Assembly (NCBI RefSeq): GCF_001028175.1
Contig: NZ_AEJF01000075.1
Coordinates: 1 to 64,000, forward strand
DNA from: Caballeronia mineralivorans PML1(12)
GTDB lineage: Bacteria; Pseudomonadota; Gammaproteobacteria; Burkholderiales; Burkholderiaceae
Reading direction: 5' to 3'
Length of the DNA: 64,000 nt
Positions 25,774-35,362 of the stretch are shown piece by piece (positions within the stretch are counted from its first letter, which is position 1; every line of letters starts with the position of its first letter). Both the position numbers and the translations under genes were made by a program. The notes under the pieces are model-generated. The model made no database searches. It had not been told where the DNA came from and saw only the letters and a program-made list of their open reading frames with translations.

Positions 25774-28680
25774 ATGCGCGTTGTCACGCTGTGCCCCCTT
25801 GCGGAAACAATTGAGCGCTTGCACCCGCCGCGCGCTAGCGGGTCTTTGTGGCTTCGAGCGTTTCTCGTCATCTCGGTCCTCGCGATGACTTGTTTTAGCC
25901 GCCACGCGTTCGCCGCGACGCTGCTTGTCAACGGCGATTTCGTACAAGGCACGACAGGCTGGTGGGGAGAGAAGTTCGCCATTGCCCCCGATGCAAAATA
26001 CGGCAATGCGCTCGAGGTGCAGTCGGGTTACGCCGCCCAGGACAAGATCGTCATCCAGGCAGGCCGGCGTTATCGAATCAGCTTGAACATCCGCTCTATC
26101 GATGCTCCTGCGAAGACAGCGTTCGTTCAAATCAGCTTTCGCGGTCCTGGAGTCGATCCGGGCTGGAGAGGGATCGAATCTGTCCAGCAGCCCTGGGGAA
26201 CGGAACCCGCGCTGGTGGTGAACAACGGCATCGACAACGAGTGGCACAGCTCCAGCGTTGTCGTGCAAGCGCCCGAGGGGGCGAACCAGATGATCCTGTA
26301 TCTGCGTAAAGCGAAGGGGCAGTCCGGCGCGGCGCGATTCAGCAGGATCAGTGTGACGGCGACCGACGATCCCGTGACGACAGCCGACACATTGCAAGGT
26401 GCGCTGATGCGAGCGAAACTTTTGCCTGCTCCCATCGCCGCTGGGAAACGGGAAGCGTTGCTCGCCGCGATCATCAAGTCGGGCGGACCGCCTGCGCGGA
26501 CGCTCACGCTCGCGGATCATGGCGCCACGCGATACCACGTGCAGGTCGGAGCACTCGCCGATGCCGTGACGTTGCACGCTGCCACCGATCTTGCCAATTA
26601 CCTGAAGCGCATGACCGGCAGTAACTTCGGGCGGCTTGCTGACGACAACGCGCCGCAGGAGGGGCCGTCGATTGTTATCGGCCTCGACAACCGGCTCGCG
26701 CGTGCGTTGTGCCCCTCGGCCGCTTTTGAAACACTGAGACCGGATGGATTTGTGCTGTGTACCTCGGGCGAGAATCTCGTGATTGCGGGCACAACATCGC
26801 GCGGCACCTTGTACGGCGTGAACTGGTTTCTCGATCGGGTGCTTGGCGTGAAATGGCTCGCTCCCGATGCCACGTATGTGCCATCGCGGCCCACGTTGCA
26901 AATCGATGCACCTCATGATCGACAGGTTCCGCGCTTCGCCTACCGCGAGGTCCTCAGTTGGGAAGGACAGGACAAGGCTTTCCGCGCGCACAACTTGTTG
27001 AACGGCGAGTCTCATGGGCCGTCGTTCGAACCCACGCCCGCCGAACTTGACGACTGGGATCACAGCTGGCTGGCGAAGGGGGGCGACGCATCGTTCTGGG
27101 ACTTGCTGCCGCGCGATAAATACTGGAAGAGTCATCCGGACTGGTACGCGGGTGGCCAGGTCGCAATGATGAATGCCGATGTCCGCCGGATCATGGCGGA
27201 ACAAATCGTCGAGAGGCTCAAGGCCTTGCCGGATTATAGAAAAGTCTGGTTCGGGATTCACGACATGGATTGGGGCTGGGACATGGATGCGGACAGCCGC
27301 AAGTTCGCTGACCAGCACGGCGGCAATCCGTCCGCACCGTTGGTTGACATGGTCGAGGACGTGGCCAAGCGGGTGAGAGCGGTCATGCCGGGCGCCCGGT
27401 TCGCCTTCAACGCGTATCACTGGGGTTTCGCGCCACCGGCCGGCATGGTGTTGCCGGATTACATCCTCGTCTATCCGATGACCATCCAGGTGGACTACAG
27501 CACGCCGCTGAATCTTGGCCGCAATGTTCAGTTGGGCCGGAGCCTGGCTGGTTGGAACGTGATGGCAAAACACATGCTCGTGTGGGATCACGTGACGAAT
27601 TTCGCCGGCTTCCTGCAGCCCACGCCGAACATCTATCCGATCGGCGCCAGCATCAAGTGGCTGGCGACGCTCCCGAGCGTTTCAGGATACTTCGCGGAAG
27701 GGAGCTGGGCAACGCCCGCTGCGGAGTTCGCGAGCCTGAGGGTCTGGATGATAGGACGTCTGCTGTGGGATCCGCGGCAGGACGTGCACCAACTGGTGAC
27801 TGAATATTGCCGGGACTACTTCGGAGCGGCTGCACCGCAACTGGTTGCGTATATCGACTTGATGCATGCCGCGCTGGCTGCAAGCGGCGACGTCCTGTCC
27901 GAGCAGACGCCCGTGAACATGAAGATGTACTCCCCGCAATTTGTTGCACAGGCAGACAAGCTGTTCGACAAAGCAGAGCAGGCGGTCGCAAGTGATCCAG
28001 CGTTGTTGGCACGCGTGCGTCAGGCTCGCATGCCGCTCGATTTCGTGATCCTCGTGCGTCGTCGCGAGTACCAGGACGCGCAAGCGGTCCCCGGCTGGCA
28101 GCTCGACTATGCGCAGCGAATTGCGCGCTTCAACAGCACTGTGCAACGCACGCATGTGTCTGCATACCGTCAGGAGGGAGACCTCGATGGGCTCAACCAG
28201 CTGCTTGCCATCGAGCGTCGCCCTGCCAGCCGGCCGGCACCGAGTGCGGGACTGCCGTCTGGGGACTGGAGCGATATCCAGGATCTCGGCCTGAATATTT
28301 ATAGTTCGGCGCGGATTGTCGCGGATGCCACAGCTTCCGACGGGGCGGCGATACGCATGCCCGGAGACTCGTCGGTGTGGGCGGCCCAGCTCAAACTCGA
28401 CAAGCTGCCCCGTGAGGGCAAGTGGGACCTGTTCGTCGATGTTCGGGTCGCGGGCGGAGGAGAGGGCGGCGTGCGGGTCGGCTCGTATCCGCCAATGGAT
28501 CGCTTCGAACAGGTCCCCGCTAGCGCGTTGAACCGCGGAAGGTACCAGTCGATCTCCGTGCCCGGTGGCCCGTTCGTCTTCGAATCGGATCACGAGAAGG
28601 GCGTGTATGTGCAGGCAGTCGATATGAAGGCCGGCGACGCGGTGTTCGTGGACCGGGTCGTCGCCGTCAGGCACAAGTGA
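25774..28680 (+). CDS. Secreted DUF4838 glycoside-hydrolase-like protein
   Basis: This 968-residue protein has a hydrophobic export signal near residues 29-41 with a likely cleavage after AFA at 47. A carbohydrate-binding-module-like beta domain follows (NGDFVQGTTGWWG). Next comes an alpha-glucuronidase/GH20b-type N-domain (VIAGTTSRGTLYGVNWFL), then the DUF4838 barrel (KYWKSHPDWYAGG, KVWFGIHDMDWGW, YPMTIQVDY) and a C-terminal jelly-roll-like region. DUF4838 proteins are thought to be glycoside hydrolases, but few have been characterised. Lying between glycosyltransferase genes, it probably trims, debranches or releases the polysaccharide in the periplasm. The start may instead be the ATG at 25753. 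The catalytic acids are not assigned. Confidence 0.85.
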   Translation: MRVVTLCPLAETIERLHPPRASGSLWLRAFLVISVLAMTCFSRHAFAATLLVNGDFVQGTTGWWGEKFAIAPDAKYGNALEVQSGYAAQDKIVIQAGRRYRISLNIRSIDAPAKTAFVQISFRGPGVDPGWRGIESVQQPWGTEPALVVNNGIDNEWHSSSVVVQAPEGANQMILYLRKAKGQSGAARFSRISVTATDDPVTTADTLQGALMRAKLLPAPIAAGKREALLAAIIKSGGPPARTLTLADHGATRYHVQVGALADAVTLHAATDLANYLKRMTGSNFGRLADDNAPQEGPSIVIGLDNRLARALCPSAAFETLRPDGFVLCTSGENLVIAGTTSRGTLYGVNWFLDRVLGVKWLAPDATYVPSRPTLQIDAPHDRQVPRFAYREVLSWEGQDKAFRAHNLLNGESHGPSFEPTPAELDDWDHSWLAKGGDASFWDLLPRDKYWKSHPDWYAGGQVAMMNADVRRIMAEQIVERLKALPDYRKVWFGIHDMDWGWDMDADSRKFADQHGGNPSAPLVDMVEDVAKRVRAVMPGARFAFNAYHWGFAPPAGMVLPDYILVYPMTIQVDYSTPLNLGRNVQLGRSLAGWNVMAKHMLVWDHVTNFAGFLQPTPNIYPIGASIKWLATLPSVSGYFAEGSWATPAAEFASLRVWMIGRLLWDPRQDVHQLVTEYCRDYFGAAAPQLVAYIDLMHAALAASGDVLSEQTPVNMKMYSPQFVAQADKLFDKAEQAVASDPALLARVRQARMPLDFVILVRRREYQDAQAVPGWQLDYAQRIARFNSTVQRTHVSAYRQEGDLDGLNQLLAIERRPASRPAPSAGLPSGDWSDIQDLGLNIYSSARIVADATASDGAAIRMPGDSSVWAAQLKLDKLPREGKWDLFVDVRVAGGGEGGVRVGSYPPMDRFEQVPASALNRGRYQSISVPGGPFVFESDHEKGVYVQAVDMKAGDAVFVDRVVAVRHK

Positions 28681-28717
28681 TGGGCCGGCTCTCTGAAACG
28701 ACTCCGACAGGTGAAGC

Positions 28718-29746
28718 ATGAAGACTCATTCGACCGTGGCAATGAACGAAAAGCGAGTGCTCTACTCTGGTTTCCGCTGGGACCATCATGACGAGGTCTC
28801 GGGGTATCACCACGTCGTGGCGTCTAGCGCGGACTACGTCGACGGCGGTGCGTTATGGGGCGGCCACAGCGCAGTAGGGTCTCGTTTGCGGAGAGTCAAC
28901 TTCCTGCTGATCGACGTGCTGACGGTCGTACGCGCGTTGCGTTACCGGTCCGTGCTTTTGTTCTATCCGGAGCAGACGGGTTATTTCTCCGCGCCGATTT
29001 TGCGCATTCTCGGCAAGAAGGTGATCTATGTAGTGCATCTGGGCGAGGACTATTGGCTCGAGCGTGATGACTCCCTGTTCCTCAAGCTCAAGCGCTTCAA
29101 TCTCCGCTTCGTGAGCAAATTCATTACCTTGACCCAGCAGCAGAAATCGATTTTTGAAAGTCGGTTCCCGGGGAAGGTAGCGCGGATTCCACATGGCACC
29201 TGGTGCCGGACACATAACCCTGCGCAGGGACCCGCCAGCGACAACAAGCTGCATCTGACCGTAGTAGGTGACACCTATCGCGACTACGCGTTGCTGGCAC
29301 GTATCATCGATTTTTTTCTCCATGCCGATCCGAACGTGGTTTTTGATCTGGTCGGGATGAAGTACGAGAAGCTCGGCGAGAGCCGGCACGCAACCAACGT
29401 CGTTTGCCACGGCCGCCTCGACAGCCGGCAGTATCAGGACATCATCGAAAACTCGCTGTTCCTGCTATTGCCGCTGAAGTTCGCTACCGCGAACAATGCT
29501 TTGCTCGAAGGCCTCGTCGCCGGCGTTCCGGTGATCTGCAGCAATGCGCACGGCGTGCGCGAATATCTTCCTGCAGGGGACTATGTGTTCGATTCGATCG
29601 AGGATCTTGCACTGAAAGTGCAACGCCGAAGCCAGTTGACACAAGCCGAACGGGCGGCAGAGGCCGAGATGCTGACCTCGTTTGTGAAGGAAAACTATTC
29701 GTGGGATGTGATTCGTAACAGGGTCATCGATTATTGCCTGGTGTAG
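28718..29746 (+). CDS. GT-B glycosyltransferase of the polysaccharide locus
   Basis: This 342-residue protein has two Rossmann-like halves. The first ends in [12 protein letters not shown] and [20 protein letters not shown]. The second carries [20 protein letters not shown] and the donor-site segment [21 protein letters not shown], a variant of the family 4 E-x7-E motif. A glycosyltransferase role in repeat-unit assembly is therefore likely. The ATG at 28718 follows an AGGTGAAGC element; a second in-frame ATG at 28742 is possible. rmlB follows 14 bases after its stop. Confidence 0.82.
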   Translation: MKTHSTVAMNEKRVLYSGFRWDHHDEVSGYHHVVASSADYVDGGALWGGHSAVGSRLRRVNFLLIDVLTVVRALRYRSVLLFYPEQTGYFSAPILRILGKKVIYVVHLGEDYWLERDDSLFLKLKRFNLRFVSKFITLTQQQKSIFESRFPGKVARIPHGTWCRTHNPAQGPASDNKLHLTVVGDTYRDYALLARIIDFFLHADPNVVFDLVGMKYEKLGESRHATNVVCHGRLDSRQYQDIIENSLFLLLPLKFATANNALLEGLVAGVPVICSNAHGVREYLPAGDYVFDSIEDLALKVQRRSQLTQAERAAEAEMLTSFVKENYSWDVIRNRVIDYCLV

Positions 29747-29760
29747 TCAAGAGGAATGCC

Positions 29761-30822
29761 ATGATATTAGTGACAGGCGGTGCGGGTTTTATCGGCTCCA
29801 ACTTCGTGCTCGACTGGCTGCAGGGCACCGGCGAATCCGTGCTCAACATCGACAAGCTGACGTACGCGGGCAATCTCGGTACGCTCGAGCCATTGCACGG
29901 TAACGTGAAGCACGTCTTCGTGCGCGCCGACATCTGCGATCGTGGCGCGATGGATGCGCTGTTGGCGGAACATAAACCGCGTGCGATATTGCACTTCGCT
30001 GCCGAAAGCCATGTCGATCGATCGATTCATGGTCCGGCCGACTTCGTGCAGACTAATGTGGTGGGCACCTTCACGCTGCTCGAAGCCGCGCGCGCCTACT
30101 GGATCACACTGCCGGCAGCTCAGAAGGCGGCGTTCCGGTTTCTGCACGTGTCGACCGATGAAGTTTTCGGTTCGCTCTCGGAAGACGATCCACCGTTTTC
30201 CGAAACAACACCTTACGCTCCGAACAGTCCCTATTCCGCCACGAAGGCCGGATCTGATCACCTCGTTCGAGCGTATCACCACACCTACGGTTTGCCGGTT
30301 TTAACAACCAACTGTTCGAATAACTACGGACCCTATCAGTTTCCCGAAAAACTTATTCCGTTGATGATCGCCAATGCACTCGCCGGCAAGCCGCTGCCTG
30401 TGTATGGCGACGGCAACAACGTGCGCGACTGGCTTTATGTCGGGGACCATTGCGCTGCAATTCGTCGCGTACTTGCAGACGGAAAACCGGGTGAAACCTA
30501 CAACATTGGTGGCTGGAACGAAAAGAAAAATCTCGATGTCGTGAGCACGCTATGCGATCTGCTCGATGCGTCAAGACCGAAGGCAGAGGGCTCCTATCGC
30601 GAGCAAATCACCTACGTAAAGGATCGTCCGGGTCACGACCGTCGCTATGCAATCGACGCTCGCAAGCTCGAACGCGAAGTCGGCTGGAAGCCGGCGGAAA
30701 CCTTCGAGACCGGGCTGGCCAAGACCGTTCGATGGTATCTCGACAACCGGGAATGGGTAGATGAAGTCGCTTCGGGTGAATACCAGAAGTGGGTAGAGGC
30801 CAACTATGCAGAACGCGTGTAA
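29761..30822 (+). CDS. rmlB: dTDP-glucose 4,6-dehydratase
   Basis: This 353-residue NAD-dependent extended short-chain dehydrogenase catalyses the second step of dTDP-L-rhamnose synthesis. Visible features are the nucleotide loop [10 protein letters not shown] at the N-terminus, the dehydratase triad in STDEVFGSL, the [12 protein letters not shown] catalytic YxxxK, and [18 protein letters not shown], which is diagnostic of RmlB. I set the start at 29761 because GAGGA lies five bases upstream; an in-frame codon at 29734 overlaps the previous gene. It opens the contiguous rmlBACD set that supplies rhamnose donor to the locus. Confidence 0.97.
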   Translation: MILVTGGAGFIGSNFVLDWLQGTGESVLNIDKLTYAGNLGTLEPLHGNVKHVFVRADICDRGAMDALLAEHKPRAILHFAAESHVDRSIHGPADFVQTNVVGTFTLLEAARAYWITLPAAQKAAFRFLHVSTDEVFGSLSEDDPPFSETTPYAPNSPYSATKAGSDHLVRAYHHTYGLPVLTTNCSNNYGPYQFPEKLIPLMIANALAGKPLPVYGDGNNVRDWLYVGDHCAAIRRVLADGKPGETYNIGGWNEKKNLDVVSTLCDLLDASRPKAEGSYREQITYVKDRPGHDRRYAIDARKLEREVGWKPAETFETGLAKTVRWYLDNREWVDEVASGEYQKWVEANYAERV

Positions 30823-30840
30823 CAACCAAAAGGACTGACG

Positions 30841-31734
30841 ATGGCACGAAAAGGCATTATTCTCGCCGGCGGTTCGGGAACACGGCTTTACCCGATTACG
30901 ACAGTCGTATCGAAGCAGTTGCTGCCTGTGTACGACAAGCCGATGATCTACTATCCGCTGTCGACGCTCATGATAGCGGGCATTCGCGACGTGCTGGTCA
31001 TATCCACGCCGCAAGACACGCCGCGGTTCGAATCGATGCTCGGCGATGGCAGTCATTGGGGAATGAATATCCAGTACGCGATGCAACCATCGCCTGATGG
31101 GTTGGCGCAGGCCTTCATCATCGGCAAGCAGTTCATCGGCAACGACCCGTCTGCGCTGATTCTCGGCGACAACATTTTCTACGGTCACGATCTCGGCGCA
31201 CAGCTTGAAAGTGCCGACCTGCGCGCTGACCGCGCCACCGTGTTCGCTTACCACGTGCATGATCCCGAGCGTTACGGTGTAGTGGAGTTCGACGGCAAGT
31301 TCCGCGCCTTGTCGATCGAAGAAAAGCCGGTCAGTCCGCGTTCGAACTACGCCGTCACGGGACTCTATTTCTACGACAGCAACGTTTGCGCAGTCGCCGC
31401 CGACATCAAGCCGTCGCCCCGTGGCGAGCTCGAAATTACCGACGTGAACTTACACTATCTGGAACGGGGCAAGCTTGATGTCGAGATCATGGGGCGAGGT
31501 TATGCATGGCTCGATACAGGCACGCACGACTCTCTGATTGAAGCCGCGACTTTCATTGCGACGTTGCAGCGGCGGCAAGGGCTGGTGGTCGCGTGCCCGG
31601 AAGAGATTGCGTATCGGCGGAACTGGATCGACGAGGAGCAACTGCTCAAGCTTGCCAAGACGCTTTCGAAGAATGCGTACGGCCAATATCTGCTCAACCT
31701 TTCCAAGGATCAGGTCGCATGGCAATCCACGTAA
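30841..31734 (+). CDS. rmlA: Glucose-1-phosphate thymidylyltransferase
   Basis: This 297-residue enzyme makes dTDP-glucose from dTTP and glucose-1-phosphate, the first step of the rhamnose pathway. The signature [13 protein letters not shown] near the N-terminus, the [12 protein letters not shown] block, LGDNIFYG and [20 protein letters not shown] all match RmlA. AAGGA six bases before the ATG supports the start. The stop overlaps the rmlC start by 16 bases, so the two are translationally coupled. Family members are feedback-inhibited by dTDP-L-rhamnose. Confidence 0.97.
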   Translation: MARKGIILAGGSGTRLYPITTVVSKQLLPVYDKPMIYYPLSTLMIAGIRDVLVISTPQDTPRFESMLGDGSHWGMNIQYAMQPSPDGLAQAFIIGKQFIGNDPSALILGDNIFYGHDLGAQLESADLRADRATVFAYHVHDPERYGVVEFDGKFRALSIEEKPVSPRSNYAVTGLYFYDSNVCAVAADIKPSPRGELEITDVNLHYLERGKLDVEIMGRGYAWLDTGTHDSLIEAATFIATLQRRQGLVVACPEEIAYRRNWIDEEQLLKLAKTLSKNAYGQYLLNLSKDQVAWQST

Positions 31735-32270
31735 CTGCTACGGCGCTGCCCGAGGTCAAGCTCATTGAGCCGAAGGTTTTCGGCGACAAACGTGGCTATT
31801 TCTACGAGAGTTTCAACGGCCGCGAGTTCGCTGAGAAAGTGACGCCGGACGTTGAGTTCGTGCAGGACAATCACTCGCGTTCGGCACGCGGCGTGTTGCG
31901 TGGTCTGCATTACCAGATCGCGCATGCGCAAGGAAAACTCGTTCGCGTGGTGGAGGGCGAGGTTTTCGACGTCGCCATCGACATTCGCAAGCGCTCACCC
32001 AATTTTGGCAAATGGGTCGGAGTGAAACTGTCGGAAGAGAACCGCAGGCAACTGTGGGTTCCGCCAGGGTTTGCACACGGCTTTCTGGTGCTATCAGAGT
32101 CGGCGCAGTTTTTATACAAGGCTACTGATTATTGGTATCCCGACCATGAACGTAGCATCCTATGGAACGATCCTGAGATCGGTATCGAGTGGCCGCTGGA
32201 AATTGAGCCGTTGCTAGCCGCAAAGGACGCCGCGGGGAAGCGGCTTATCGAAGCCGAGCATTTCGCGTGA
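31719..32270 (+). CDS. rmlC: dTDP-4-dehydrorhamnose 3,5-epimerase
   Basis: This 183-residue cupin dimer epimerises carbons 3 and 5 of dTDP-4-keto-6-deoxyglucose. The signature is [17 protein letters not shown] with the active-site His in [22 protein letters not shown] and the Tyr-containing [12 protein letters not shown] follow. The ATG at 31719 gives the normal length for the family; the longer frame from 31593 merely shadows the end of rmlA. The gene starts inside the rmlA coding end and ends ten bases before rmlD. Confidence 0.97.
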   Translation: MAIHVTATALPEVKLIEPKVFGDKRGYFYESFNGREFAEKVTPDVEFVQDNHSRSARGVLRGLHYQIAHAQGKLVRVVEGEVFDVAIDIRKRSPNFGKWVGVKLSEENRRQLWVPPGFAHGFLVLSESAQFLYKATDYWYPDHERSILWNDPEIGIEWPLEIEPLLAAKDAAGKRLIEAEHFA

Positions 32271-32280
32271 GGATCATCCG

Positions 32281-33174
32281 GTGAATGGACGCAAACAGCA
32301 CACGATTTTGCTGACTGGTGTGAACGGTCAGGTCGGCTTTGAACTGGAGCGCAGTCTACAAGGCCTTGGCCGCGTGGTGGCGTTTGATCGAAGCAGCCTC
32401 GATCTCGCGGACCTCGATCAGATGCGGCGGGTCGTGCGCGAAGTAAAACCGGCTGTGATCGTGAACCCGGCGGCGCATACGGCGGTCGATCGCGCCGAGA
32501 GCGAGTCGGATGTAGTCATGCGGCTGAATGCGCATGCACCGGAAGTGTTGGCTAACGAGGCCAGGCGTCTCGGAGCGCTGCTGGTTCATTACTCTACGGA
32601 CTACGTCTTCGATGGTAAAAAAGAAGGGGCGTACGTAGAAGACGATGCGGTCAATCCTCAGAACGTTTACGGTAAGAGCAAACTCACGGGCGAACAGGCG
32701 ATAACGGCGTCGGGATGTGCGCATCTTATCTTCCGAACCAGTTGGGTGTATGGGGCACGAGGAAAAAACTTCCTCCAGACAATGTTGCGGTTAGGCGCCG
32801 AGCGTGACGAGTTAAGCGTTGTAGCCGATCAGTTCGGTGCGCCAACCTGGTCGAACACGATTTCAACGCTGACGTCGAACGTGTTGTCAGAAGTGCTCAC
32901 TGGGGACATGGACTGGTGGGGGCAGGACTCCGGCATCTATCACCTGACGGCTTCGGGTTCAACCTCATGGTATGGATTTGCCGAGGCAATCTTCGAACGC
33001 TCGAAGCTGCGGCGCAAGCCTGTGCTTAAGCCGGTTCCGGCGGCCTCATATCTGAGCGCTGCAACGCGGCCCGCAAACTCGCGATTGTCGAATCAGAAGC
33101 TGTTCACCACGTTCGGCGTAATGGCGCCAAACTGGGACGAGGCGCTGGATCTGTGCTTGAAATCGTCCGCTTGA
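32281..33174 (+). CDS. rmlD: dTDP-4-dehydrorhamnose reductase
   Basis: This 297-residue NADPH-dependent reductase makes dTDP-L-rhamnose, the last step of the pathway. Features are the loop TGVNGQVGFEL, NPAAHTAVDRAE, the YSTDYVFDGK block and the catalytic YGKSKLTGE. The start is a GTG at 32281 with GAGG upstream. It closes the rml set; a strong hairpin follows before the convergent fucosyltransferase-like gene. Confidence 0.97.
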   Translation: MNGRKQHTILLTGVNGQVGFELERSLQGLGRVVAFDRSSLDLADLDQMRRVVREVKPAVIVNPAAHTAVDRAESESDVVMRLNAHAPEVLANEARRLGALLVHYSTDYVFDGKKEGAYVEDDAVNPQNVYGKSKLTGEQAITASGCAHLIFRTSWVYGARGKNFLQTMLRLGAERDELSVVADQFGAPTWSNTISTLTSNVLSEVLTGDMDWWGQDSGIYHLTASGSTSWYGFAEAIFERSKLRRKPVLKPVPAASYLSAATRPANSRLSNQKLFTTFGVMAPNWDEALDLCLKSSA

Positions 33175-33187
33175 ACAGAGCTGCGGA

Positions 33188-33234
33188 CAGTGTTGGAGGT
33201 GTTTGAGCGGTCGCACAAACACCTCAAGACACTG
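33188..33234. terminator. Bidirectional hairpin between rmlD and a convergent gene
   Basis: Inner arms GAGGTGTTTG and CAAACACCTC (33196-33205 and 33216-33225) enclose a ten-base loop. Outer arms CAGTGT and ACACTG extend the stem. It overlaps the stop codon of the minus-strand gene and has no clear T tract, so it may terminate or simply protect both messages. Confidence 0.5.
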
Positions 33235-34201
33235 GCGACAATTCGGCAGCTTTGCTCTGCAGTTCCTGCTCATCCCAAAGCCTGCTGTCGGGAAACCAGA
33301 ACGCGTCCGGACGAGGCGGTGACGCGAGCTTCACCGGAAGTGACGGATCGAATATTTTGGACCAGGCCGACAAGTAAGATGGCGTTTTCACAAGCAATCC
33401 GCAATTCGAAAGCAGCAAGCTTGAAACCAGCGCTTCACGCCCGATTTCGAGTCCTGGGTAGCCGCTGAAATGGATAGGCACGCTGCCGCGTGCGAGTAAT
33501 TTCGCAGGCGCTGCCCTGACTGGCTTTCCGAATGGCCACGCGATAAAAAAGTCGATAAACGCCTGTTCGTCGCTCGATACGAAAATATTGCTTAAGTTCG
33601 GGTTTTCCGCCAGCACGGATTCCACCAGCCGGCAAAATTTTTCCCAGGAAACCGGGATGGCCTCCAGCTTTTTATCGGTGCCTCTGAAATGGACGCCGAG
33701 GGTCGACTTGCTGATTTCGAGCCTCTTGCAGATCGACCTGACTTCGTCTGCGATATGCGTGGCCGGTCGATAATGTGACAGGAAGAGTTCGCTCGCAGAC
33801 TTGAGTTGCAGTCGGGTTTCATACCGCTGTCGGAGGCCCAACTGAACCAGATCGCGAACTGTCGATGTTCTCACCTTCTGCGTGGACGTTGCCTCTGGCG
33901 GTGTCCGTACGGTCTCAAAGTAGGCCGAGAACCAGTCCATTTCTCCCAACGGATCGCCGTATATACCACCGCGTGCGGAAATGCGCGGTGTCAGGCCTTT
34001 CTCCTCGCAATACATCAAGATAAACAAGATCATCTGCATCACCGAGAAAAACCCGGAATTCTCCTGGATCTCGATGGCAAACACCCCTTTGTTCAAACGC
34101 TGCCTTGCGTGGAGGGAAACCCGGCTTGGCGCGGCCAAAGAGTGCTTGAACCCTTCGCTGCGTCGGATCAGTCTTGCCCGGTCGATTATTTTTCGCAACA
34201 T
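33224..34201 (-). CDS. Fucosyltransferase-like protein (GT11/GT23-type motif)
   Basis: This 325-residue protein has the segment TLGVHFRGTDKK, matching the H-x-R-x-TD donor-binding motif of alpha-1,2 and alpha-1,6 fucosyltransferases and NodZ. Later it has NIFVSSDEQAFIDFF and SLLLSNCGLLVKTPSYLSAWSKIF, which fit the second Rossmann domain. The start was moved to the ATG at 34201, preceded by GGGAG; a GTG at 34243 is possible but weaker. It lies at the end of the polysaccharide locus on the opposite strand. GDP-fucose synthesis genes are not in the window. The family is recognised by motif only, so the donor is uncertain. Confidence 0.65.
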   Translation of the reverse strand: MLRKIIDRARLIRRSEGFKHSLAAPSRVSLHARQRLNKGVFAIEIQENSGFFSVMQMILFILMYCEEKGLTPRISARGGIYGDPLGEMDWFSAYFETVRTPPEATSTQKVRTSTVRDLVQLGLRQRYETRLQLKSASELFLSHYRPATHIADEVRSICKRLEISKSTLGVHFRGTDKKLEAIPVSWEKFCRLVESVLAENPNLSNIFVSSDEQAFIDFFIAWPFGKPVRAAPAKLLARGSVPIHFSGYPGLEIGREALVSSLLLSNCGLLVKTPSYLSAWSKIFDPSLPVKLASPPRPDAFWFPDSRLWDEQELQSKAAELSPVS

Positions 34202-35362
34202 GCTGAACTCCCAATTGTTTGGGTTATTTATTTGAGATTGCACACGCTGCTTTACGAATTAAAAATGGAATAACCCTTTAAATGGAAGTGCCGTCGTGTC
34301 TGGACGGCAGCTCGTATTGCCGGTTGTAAATCATACACGTTGGTAAAAGGCATTGAATAAATGATCAGGCCGACAAGCGTCAGGGCGCGCGGCGAAAAAT
34401 CGCCGCGACTCATCGGGCCGGTCCTTAGGGTTGAGTTGTATCGTTCGTATGGCTAATAGAATCAGGCACCTCGTTTTATGTTTTATCGGGCTGTATGGTC
34501 AGAATAACATCGCTACATTCTTCATCAAGTAAATTTGTCCCGCTCAGGTGTCCTTGCGCACAAAGGGCTGGTGGTTTCCTCTATCCAAGCCCGGCATCTG
34601 GACTCGCCGTGCGCTTCCACCCGACTACGGACGCGGCCTGCTAGCGCAAGCGAGGTGGCCATGCACCTGTGCATGGATTAGAGACTTCTCGCTGCGCCCG
34701 GGTAGTGTCGTCGCGGCGGGGAGGTATGCCCGCGGCGCTCAGTCTTCTTCGATTAAATATATTGGTTGAAATGATAAGCAATCCAGATCATATGGAAAAT
34801 TGTTTTGCTGTCTGTCACGATTGAACAAACGTCAGCGACGCGCCCTAACGTGCACGGTAACGCTCGGAGTCCTCGAACCCGGCCGAAGCCGCGCCGAGGG
34901 AGACCAGCCCCCGTCATAAATAACGCAATTCGAATTCTTCATCGTTATGCTTTACTCGGCTAACTCGAGCGTTGACGAAGCTAAATCAGGCAAGCGTCAT
35001 GTAAGTGTTTGGTAAGTGAAGCATCGGCACGATTGACGCGGCTTTTTGATTGTGTCATCCGTGAAATACCGGCGTTGACACGCCAACGCCACCGGTTAGC
35101 AAGCGGTGTTTGCGGAGATTCTGTACGATTCCGGGTTAATCGATGATTAGCTATCACGACGGCGTTCCAGGGGGGCGCTGCTGAGGGCCATGACTGATTC
35201 GCAGCGGCCGCGCCGAACGGGTAGGGCTGCCAGATTTCCAATCCTTACCCGGCACGCCGGCAAGCTCGGCCGGCTTGACCACCTGTTCCCGCTGCAATCG
35301 AACCGTTGGTTGCGTGAACCTGGACGCTTCGTATAGCCGACACCACTTTGCTGAGATTGTGA
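34202..35362. other. Long gene-free stretch with several small palindromes
   Basis: No frame here has protein-like composition with a good start. The stretch contains a tight hairpin at 34388-34407 (CGCGGCGA, four A, TCGCCGCG) and an eight-base inverted repeat at 34659-34676 (CCATGCAC, CT, GTGCATGG). About 1.1 kb between the polysaccharide locus and the next operon could be a remodelling scar or could carry unrecognised small RNAs. Confidence 0.45.

Noticed and set aside
25759-27591. 610-codon minus-strand frame over the DUF4838 gene
   Set aside because: It is an antisense shadow typical of GC-rich DNA. It is full of His, Arg and Val without domain features, while the plus strand has clear domains.
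34548-34769. 73-codon plus-strand frame in the gene desert
   Set aside because: Composition is dominated by Arg, Ala, Gly and Trp as in random GC-rich translation, and there is no start signal.
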